DNA of 40,299 bases, taken from contig CAIRBY010000998.1 of the NCBI GenBank assembly GCA_903876865.1, positions 1 to 40,299 of the forward strand, read 5' to 3'. Position 1 is the first letter of the stretch; each line of letters opens with the position of its first letter. This document shows, piece by piece, positions 32,975 through 40,299 of this stretch. The notes below the pieces were generated by a model. It was given only the letters and a program-made list of their open reading frames with translations. It ran no database searches and was not told the DNA's origin. This DNA comes from an uncultured Acidobacteriia bacterium (GTDB lineage: Bacteria > Acidobacteriota > Terriglobia > Bryobacterales > Bryobacteraceae). The position numbers were made by a program, and so were the translations under genes.

Positions 32975-34085
32975 CTCCGCTGACACGGCGGCGCTGGCTG
33001 GGCGCGGCGGCATTGCTCGCCACCGGGCAGGCCGCAACCCGGGACCTCGACTTCGCGCGTCTGTTGCCGGAGCGCTTTCCGCGTTCCGCCGTGTACCGGG
33101 AACCCGGCTTCCACCTCTGGGACCCGGCCATGGTGCGTACGCCGGATGGAGTCTGCCACCTGCTCTATTCGCGGTGGCCGGTCGAACTCGGATATGACGC
33201 CTGGGCCACACATGCCGAGATTGCCTGGGCGACCTCGACCCGTCCGGAGGGTCCCTACCATTTCCAGGGAGTGGTCCTGGGCGCCCGCGGCACGGGCTTT
33301 TGGGATGGCCATTCGGTCTACAACACCTGCCTGCTCGCTGACGGCGGCCGCTATTACCTCTATTACACGGGCAATCACGGGGACTCTTCCTGGAGGCCCG
33401 ACCGGGCTCCCGGGATGAACGAGGAAGCATGGTGGGTGCAGCGCAACAGCCAGCGCATCGGCGTGGCGGTGGCAGATTCTCCACGCGGTCCCTGGAAGCG
33501 ATTCGACCAGCCGCTGCTCGATACCGGGCCTGAGACCGGCTCCGGTATCATCGCCGTGCCCAACGTCATCCACCGCCGCGGGGGCGGCTTCCTGATGTAC
33601 TACAAGACTCTGGCCCCTGGTCCGGGCCGGTTCGGAGGCGGCGTATTCCACTACGCGGCAACGGCCCGCAACCCGCTGGGTCCGTTTCGCCGCCAGGGCA
33701 AGCCGATGGTTAACAAGCAGGAGTTGATGCGAACCTCCAATCATTTCGATTTCCACATCGACGATCATCTGGAGTGGTTTCAGGACGGGCGCTACTACGC
33801 CATCGTCAAGGACCACGATGCGCCGTTCCTGACTGCTCACGGCCGGTCGCTGCTGCTGATGGAATCGCCTGATGGCATCTCATGGAAGTTCTCACCCCAT
33901 CCGCTGGTCAAGGACTTCGCCATCACCTGGGAGGACGGAGAGACGCAACCGTTCGAACGGCTCGAAATGCCAAAACTGTACTTCGAAAAACAACGTCCCA
34001 GAGTGCTGTTCCTGGCGGCCCGGACGGCCGGCGATACGCGCGCACCCTCCTTCCTGTTGTCCGTTCCGCTCCAGGAGGCGCACCA

Positions 34086-34089
<4 letters not shown>
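32971..34089 (+). CDS. GH43/GH117-like five-bladed propeller glycoside hydrolase, Tat-exported
   Basis: This protein has 372 residues from the ATG at 32971, which shares ATGA with the FAD gene stop; the frame is open further up, but only inside that gene. A twin-arginine signal ('MTPLTRRRWLGAAALLATG') precedes propeller motifs: 'LWDPAMVRTPDGVCHLLYSR', 'AWATHAEIAWATSTRPEGPY', 'YNTCLLADGGRYYLYYTGNH', '[20 protein letters not shown]'. It ends 'FLLSVPLQEAHQ'. It is a third, more divergent member of the group at 5260-6333 and in the C-terminal half of 36716-38473; one blade has an insertion with 'PGMNEEAWWVQR'. The catalytic residues are not assigned. Its stop overlaps the GTG of the transporter, so enzyme and transporter are made together. 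Confidence 0.78.
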
Positions 34090-35393
<1,304 letters not shown>

Positions 35394-35405
35394 AAGGAAG
35401 TGCTA

Positions 35406-36704
35406 ATGATCTCCCGACGCCATTGGTTATCCGCTGTCGGCGCAGGCACCGCGCTCACCGCTCAGGCGCAATCTCCCCAGCCGCAGCCCGGCGACAGCAC
35501 GCGCGCCCAGCGCATGCGCTGGTGGCACGAAGCGAAGTTCGGGATGTTTATCCATTGGGGCCTTTACAGCGTGCTGGAGCGCCGCGAATGGGTGCTGGAA
35601 CAGGAGGCCATCCCGATCCCCGAATATGAGCAGTTGGCCAGGCGCTTCACGCCGCAACCAGGCGTTGCCCGGCAGTGGGCAAAACTCGCCAAACGGGCCG
35701 GACAGAAGTACATGGTGCTCACCACCAAGCACCACGAGGGCTTCTGCCTCTTCGATTCCAAATTGACCGATTACTGTGCTCCGAAACAGGCCTGCGGCCG
35801 CGACCTGGTGCGCGAATATGTCGACGCCGCGCGCGCTGAAGGCCTGCGCGTCGGCTTCTACTATTCCCTGATGGATTGGCACCACCCGGATGGAGAGCGC
35901 TGCGCCAAGGACGAAGCAGCCCGCCAGCGGTTCGTCGCCTACATCCACGGGCAGCTTCGCGAATTGCTCACAAATTACGGCAAGATCGATATCCTCTGGT
36001 ATGACGTCGCGTCGCCCCTCGACGCCAAGGGCTGGGAGTCCGAACGAATGAACCGCATGGTCTTCGAACTCCAGCCGGATATTATCGTCAACAATCGCAA
36101 CAAGCTCCCGGGCGATTTCGGCACTCCCGAGCAGTCCATCACCGCCGAAACGCGCCCCTGGGAAAGCTGCATGACGCTGAACAACAGTTGGGGCTACTGC
36201 CGCACCGACGAGGAATGGAAGAGCGCGCGCACCATCGTGCGCAATCTGGTCTCGTGTTCGCGCGGCGGCGGCAACTACCTGCTGAACATCGGGCCGCGCG
36301 GCGATGGCTCCGCCCCTGAAGGCTCGATCCAGATCCTCAACCAGGTGGGCAGTTGGCTGGAACGTAATGGCCGCTCGATTTACGGCACCGACCGTTGCCA
36401 GGTCGGCTACGCACAAATGGCCGGCTTCACACGGCGGGGCAATACGCTCTACCTTCAGGTACACTACTGGGACGGCGCCGTGCTCTCCATACCCGGGATC
36501 AAAAACAAGGTACTCTCCGCGCGCATCCTGGTCTCCGGCGATCAACTTCGGTACAAGCAGGATGAATACCGACTGCTCTTCAGCGACCTGCCGGTGACTC
36601 CACCGGACGATCCCGTTAGCGTAATCGAACTCGAACTCGATGGCGTCCCCGCGCAGATGGACCGCAACCTGATCCGCGGCCGCGAACATCGCGGCAAAGC
36701 ATAG
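35406..36704 (+). CDS. GH29 alpha-L-fucosidase, Tat-exported
   Basis: This protein has 432 residues from the ATG at 35406 (AGGA just upstream; an in-frame GTG at 35400 is less likely). The leader '[20 protein letters not shown]' is a twin-arginine signal. GH29 features: '[20 protein letters not shown]', '[20 protein letters not shown]', '[19 protein letters not shown]', the nucleophile Asp200 in '[12 protein letters not shown]', '[13 protein letters not shown]' and '[14 protein letters not shown]'. A C-terminal sandwich of about 90 residues follows. This is the most canonical of the three GH29 proteins in the window. It starts 12 bases after the transporter stop and ends 11 bases before the GH16 fusion, inside one operon. 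Confidence 0.93.
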   Translation: MISRRHWLSAVGAGTALTAQAQSPQPQPGDSTRAQRMRWWHEAKFGMFIHWGLYSVLERREWVLEQEAIPIPEYEQLARRFTPQPGVARQWAKLAKRAGQKYMVLTTKHHEGFCLFDSKLTDYCAPKQACGRDLVREYVDAARAEGLRVGFYYSLMDWHHPDGERCAKDEAARQRFVAYIHGQLRELLTNYGKIDILWYDVASPLDAKGWESERMNRMVFELQPDIIVNNRNKLPGDFGTPEQSITAETRPWESCMTLNNSWGYCRTDEEWKSARTIVRNLVSCSRGGGNYLLNIGPRGDGSAPEGSIQILNQVGSWLERNGRSIYGTDRCQVGYAQMAGFTRRGNTLYLQVHYWDGAVLSIPGIKNKVLSARILVSGDQLRYKQDEYRLLFSDLPVTPPDDPVSVIELELDGVPAQMDRNLIRGREHRGKA

Positions 36705-36715
36705 AGAAGCACTTC

Positions 36716-38473
36716 ATGAGACTCGTTCTTTTCTCCCTACTGACACTCCCGGCCGTCCTGTGGGCCCAGCCTCCGGCCAGCGGTCGCTGGCAGCTCGCCT
36801 TCTCCGACGACTTCAACGGCGCCGCCATCGATACCGCAAAGTGGAACTTCCGCACCGGACCGCGCATGTGGAGCGAGCAGCGCGCCGCCAACGCCTCCGT
36901 GCGTGACGGCATGCTCCACCTGGCTCTCCGCAAGGAGAAAGCGGGCGGTCTCGATTACACCGCCGGCGGGCTCATCAGCAAACAGGCCTTCCGCTATGGC
37001 TATTACGAAGCGCGCGTTCGCATGCCGAAGGGCCGCGGCTGGCACACGTCGTTCTGGCTGATGCAGAATGGCCCCAAAGCCGGTCTCGAAGATCGCTTCC
37101 AGGAGATCGATGTCTGCGAGCAGGATTCCGTGGACCACGCCAGTTACTCCGCCAACTGGCATTCCTACAAGCCGCACTCCTCCTTCGGCGTGAAGCGCGT
37201 CACCGGTCCCGATCTCTCCGCCGATTTTCACATCTACGGCGCGGAGTTCACCTCGCGTGAGGTCCGCTTCTACTTCGATGGAGCGCTGGTTCACAGCCTC
37301 GATATCTCCGCTCTCCCCCACTTCGACCAGCACATCTGGCTCACCTCCATCGCCTCATCCCTCGGCAAGACCGCCAGTGTGGATGACGCGGCGCTTCCCG
37401 AAGAAGCTCTCTTCGACTGGGTTCGCTATTACCGCCGGGAGGACGAAGCGCCGCGCACCTCCGTCGTTCCGGATTTCGCCGCCATGATTCAACCCGTGCC
37501 GGAATCCGCCAAGCTGATCGATCCCGATTACTACATTTGGTGCGGCACGATGGTCCGTGGAGACGATGGCAAGTACCACCTCTACTACTCGCGCTGGCCT
37601 CGTAAGCTTGGCCACTACGCCTGGGTCACGCACTCCGAAATCGCCTACGCCGTGGGCGACACGCCAACTGGCCCGTTCCGTCACGTGGCCGTCGCCCTGC
37701 CTGCTCGCGGCAAACAGTTCTGGGACGGACTCTGCACACACAACCCCACCATCCTTCGCGCCGGCGACCGGTATTACCTCTACTACATGGGCAACACAGG
37801 CGACGGCGTTGCCATGCCCGACCTCAACTGGACCCATCGCAACAACCAGCGCATCGGAGTTGCCGTGGCCGACACTCCCGCCGGTCCCTGGCAGCGCTTC
37901 GATCAACCCATCCTCGACGTGAGTTCCGATGCCAACGCGCCCGATGCGCTGCTGACCTCCAACCCAACCGTCGCGCGCCGCCCCGATGGTGGCTACGTGA
38001 TGATCTATAAGGCGGTTGGCAAACAGCGGCCCATGCCTTTCGGCGGCCCGGTGGTTCACCTCACCGCCACCTCCGACTCCCCCACCGGCCCCTTCACCAA
38101 ACAACTGCGCCCCATTTTCATCACTCCGGGTGTCGACTTCCCCGCCGAAGACCCGTTCGCCTGGTACGATTACGCCGCCGGGCGCTATCTCGCCATCGTC
38201 AAGGACAATAAGGGCGATTTCACGCACGCCGGCAAGTCGCTCGCGCTCTGGGAGTCCGCCGACGGTTTCGCCTGGAAACTTTCCGCGCACCCTCTCGTTG
38301 CCACTCCCGCAGTCACCTGGGCGGATGGGCACCAGCAGAAATTGAACTCGCTCGAACGCCCGCAACTTCTCTTCGCTCCCGACGGCCACCCTGCCGTCTT
38401 GCTGGGTGCGGTCGATGAAGATCCCACCCGTCCGCATTCTTTCAACCTGAGAATTCCCCTCCTTCGCAAGTAG
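36716..38473 (+). CDS. fusion of GH16 and GH43/GH117-like propeller domains, exported
   Basis: This protein has 585 residues with a Sec signal ('[18 protein letters not shown]'). Residues 20-245 are a complete GH16 domain ('[19 protein letters not shown]', '[18 protein letters not shown]') with catalytic motif EIDVCE: Glu130, Asp132, Glu135. Residues 255-585 are a complete propeller domain ('[20 protein letters not shown]', '[19 protein letters not shown]', '[20 protein letters not shown]') very like the stand-alone protein at 5260-6333. The linker is only about ten residues. In the left arm the same two activities lie on adjacent, overlapping genes. An endo-cut by GH16 followed by exo-trimming of the product end by the propeller domain is the natural reading. 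Specificity is unknown. Confidence 0.86.
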   Translation: MRLVLFSLLTLPAVLWAQPPASGRWQLAFSDDFNGAAIDTAKWNFRTGPRMWSEQRAANASVRDGMLHLALRKEKAGGLDYTAGGLISKQAFRYGYYEARVRMPKGRGWHTSFWLMQNGPKAGLEDRFQEIDVCEQDSVDHASYSANWHSYKPHSSFGVKRVTGPDLSADFHIYGAEFTSREVRFYFDGALVHSLDISALPHFDQHIWLTSIASSLGKTASVDDAALPEEALFDWVRYYRREDEAPRTSVVPDFAAMIQPVPESAKLIDPDYYIWCGTMVRGDDGKYHLYYSRWPRKLGHYAWVTHSEIAYAVGDTPTGPFRHVAVALPARGKQFWDGLCTHNPTILRAGDRYYLYYMGNTGDGVAMPDLNWTHRNNQRIGVAVADTPAGPWQRFDQPILDVSSDANAPDALLTSNPTVARRPDGGYVMIYKAVGKQRPMPFGGPVVHLTATSDSPTGPFTKQLRPIFITPGVDFPAEDPFAWYDYAAGRYLAIVKDNKGDFTHAGKSLALWESADGFAWKLSAHPLVATPAVTWADGHQQKLNSLERPQLLFAPDGHPAVLLGAVDEDPTRPHSFNLRIPLLRK

Positions 38474-38493
38474 ATAGTGAGACTGAACCTGTC

Positions 38494-40299
38494 ATGAGAC
38501 CCCTCCTCCGCCAGACCGCGCTGCTCGCTCTCGCCGCGATCGCCTTCGCGGCCGACCCACCCGCGGGCTATCCCAGCCGTTCCACGGCCCTCGACGTTCT
38601 GCCTGGCTTCCGCACGCCGCCTCAGGGCTACGGCGCAGTGCCTTTCTATTGGTGGCTGGGAGATCCGCTCACCAAGGAACGCCTCACCTGGCACCTCGAT
38701 CAGGTCGCTGGAAAAGGCCTCTCGGCGCTGCAGGTGAACTACGCGCACAGCGATAAGGGGGGCCGCTCCTACGGACTGACTTATGCCAGCGATCCGCCGC
38801 TCATGTCCGAGAGTTGGTGGGACCTGTTCACGTGGTTCCTCAAACAGGCACGGACCCGCGGTATGGCGGCCAGCCTCAGCGATTACACGCTCGGCTGGGC
38901 GGGGAATGGCTGGTACATCGATGAGATTCTGAAGGACCATCCGGAGGTACACGGCGCGGCATTGGCGCGCGAGACTTATGATTGCGCCGCCTGCTTCTGG
39001 GAAGTGCCCGCCGGCGCCCTCAGCGTCACTGCGTATCGATTCTCAAATGGAGGCATCGTTCCAGGGAGTGGCGTTGACATGCGCCCCTATCTCGCCGGGC
39101 GAACGTTGCGTTACGCCACATCGGATGGTGCATGGCGAATTGTCGCTGTCTATCCGAAGGAAGTTCCGGTGTCGCTAGACCCCATGCACCCGCTCAGCGG
39201 CAAGCAGATGATCGAGAAGTTCTTCCAGCGCTTTGAAGATCGCAACCCCGGCGAGAGCGGCAAGGGGCTCAACTTCTTCTTCTCCGACGAGCTTTCCTTC
39301 GGCATCCGCGGCTGGCTGTGGAATTCCCGCTTCGCCGCTGAATTCCAGCGCCGGAAGGGTTACGACGTGGTGCCCGAACTCGCCGCCCTCTTCGAAAACG
39401 CCGGCCCGCGCGCCGCAAAGATCCGTCTCGACTACTCGGACGTGATGGTCGCGCTCGAAGAGGAGAACTACTTCCGCCCGCTCTACGAATGGCATCACGA
39501 CCGCGGCATGCTCTACGGCTGCGATCACGGCGGCCGCGGCCGCGACGTCACCGAGTTCGGCGACTACTTCCGCACCCAGCGCTGGATGACGGGTCCGGGC
39601 AACGACCAGCCAAACCTGGCCTCCGACGTCATCAAGAACAAAGTGTCCAGCTCCATCACGCATCTCTACCAGCGTGAACGCACCTGGCTGGAAGGCTACT
39701 ACGGCAGCGGCTGGGGCACGACCAGCGCTCAGGTAGTGGACGCCACCTGGCGCAACTTCGCGCAGGGGCAGAACCTGCTGACGCTGCACGGAATGTACTA
39801 CTCCACGCACGGCGGCTGGTGGGAATGGGCCCCTCCCGATAATACATTCCGCATGCCCTATTGGCAGCACATGGGCGAATTCCTGCACACCGTGGAGCGT
39901 ATGTCTTACCTGCTCAGCCAGGGACACCATCGCGCTGATGTCGCGGTAGTCTACCCGGTGGCGTCCATGGAAGCGGGCATGAGCGGAAAGGAAGCCGTTG
40001 ACACGGCGTTCGCGCTGGGACGCTACCTGTACGAACACGGCATCGACTTCGACTTCATGGATTTCGAGTCTCTGGCGCGGGCGAAGGTCGAGGACAAGAA
40101 ACTCACGGTGGCAGGCGAGGAGTACCGCGTCCTGGTGCTGCCCGCCATGCGCGCCGTTCGCCACTCCACGCTGCAAAAAGCCGTCGAGTTCCAGCGCGGC
40201 GGCGGCGCCGTCGTCGTGTTGGGCGCCATGCCGGAAGCGAGTGAGCGTTCTGGCACGGGCGACCCGGAAGTCCTGGCTATGGCGAAGGAACTCTCCGGC
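38494..40299 (+). CDS. GH106-like glycoside hydrolase, N-terminal part (cut by window edge)
   Basis: An open frame of 602 codons runs from the ATG at 38494 to the last base without a stop. It has a Sec signal (ending 'AIAFAADPP') and then 'GYGAVPFYWWLGDPLTKERL', 'GKGLSALQVNYAHSD', 'SESWWDLFTWFLKQARTRGM', 'FFFSDELSFGIRGWLW', 'RRKGYDVVPELAALFE' and 'YDVVPEL'-type barrel motifs. A later region with 'GHHRADVAVVYPVASMEAGM' and 'EYRVLVLPAMRAV' resembles the glutamine-amidotransferase-like fold of the GH106 barrel region. It is like the GH106 protein at 9110-12376 in layout but not close in sequence. It probably removes rhamnose or a related 6-deoxy sugar. It starts 20 bases after the fusion gene and extends beyond the window. 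Confidence 0.72.
   Translation, partial: MRPLLRQTALLALAAIAFAADPPAGYPSRSTALDVLPGFRTPPQGYGAVPFYWWLGDPLTKERLTWHLDQVAGKGLSALQVNYAHSDKGGRSYGLTYASDPPLMSESWWDLFTWFLKQARTRGMAASLSDYTLGWAGNGWYIDEILKDHPEVHGAALARETYDCAACFWEVPAGALSVTAYRFSNGGIVPGSGVDMRPYLAGRTLRYATSDGAWRIVAVYPKEVPVSLDPMHPLSGKQMIEKFFQRFEDRNPGESGKGLNFFFSDELSFGIRGWLWNSRFAAEFQRRKGYDVVPELAALFENAGPRAAKIRLDYSDVMVALEEENYFRPLYEWHHDRGMLYGCDHGGRGRDVTEFGDYFRTQRWMTGPGNDQPNLASDVIKNKVSSSITHLYQRERTWLEGYYGSGWGTTSAQVVDATWRNFAQGQNLLTLHGMYYSTHGGWWEWAPPDNTFRMPYWQHMGEFLHTVERMSYLLSQGHHRADVAVVYPVASMEAGMSGKEAVDTAFALGRYLYEHGIDFDFMDFESLARAKVEDKKLTVAGEEYRVLVLPAMRAVRHSTLQKAVEFQRGGGAVVVLGAMPEASERSGTGDPEVLAMAKELSG

Overview
The window is about 40 kb of high-GC bacterial DNA and is almost entirely one glycan-degradation locus. 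It suggests an acidobacterium of the Solibacter/Bryobacter type. The reasons are two large Oar-like TonB-dependent receptors with an N-terminal carboxypeptidase-regulatory-like domain and no SusD partner, many exported glycoside hydrolases with Sec or Tat signals, and the general protein style. The lineage is inference. No tRNA, rRNA, CRISPR array, transposase or phage gene was seen, and no gene-free stretch exceeds about 230 bases.

Layout. A left arm is transcribed leftward (17563 down to 1): GH29 alpha-L-fucosidase, TonB-dependent receptor, a 65-residue exported remnant ORF, GH106 alpha-L-rhamnosidase, a four-module SGNH-GH16-CBM-LamG-like protein, a GH43-like five-bladed propeller protein, an alpha-galactosidase-like enzyme, a GH2 beta-galactosidase and a second GH2-type gene cut by the window edge. 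In the centre are a single leftward GH43 gene (17792-18847) and, divergent from it, a two-component system: a sensor kinase with an exported propeller/Y_Y_Y sensor (19016-21961) overlapping a NarL/FixJ-type response regulator (21958-22584). The right arm is transcribed rightward (22705 to the end): a second TonB-dependent receptor, GH29, GH16, two tandem FAD-dependent oxidoreductases, a second GH43-like propeller protein, an MFS transporter, a third GH29, a GH16/GH43-like fusion and a GH106-like enzyme cut by the right edge. Many genes overlap by 4 bases, so they are probably translationally coupled.

The most striking signal is regulatory. Four intergenic regions, and only those as far as I could find, carry the same three-part operator: RTAGTC-N6-GACTAY, then TARTC at a fixed distance, then a conserved KCAGWCGRC block. 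All four have identical spacing and are oriented toward the downstream gene. They lie upstream of the left-arm operon, the lone GH43 gene (and the divergent sensor gene), the right-arm receptor and the GH16 operon. The simplest model is that the locus's own NarL-type regulator binds them, so that one sensor controls both arms.

How the genes may work together (inference): the receptors import oligosaccharides, GH16 and GH43-family enzymes cut the backbone and branches, and fucosidases, rhamnosidase and galactosidases trim the ends. The SGNH module would remove acyl groups, the FAD enzymes may oxidise a sugar, and the MFS protein of the hexuronate/organic-anion type takes the product into the cytoplasm. 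The target would be a fucose-, rhamnose- and galactose-containing, possibly acylated, heteropolysaccharide. No sulfatase, polysaccharide lyase or cytoplasmic sugar-catabolic gene is present in the window.
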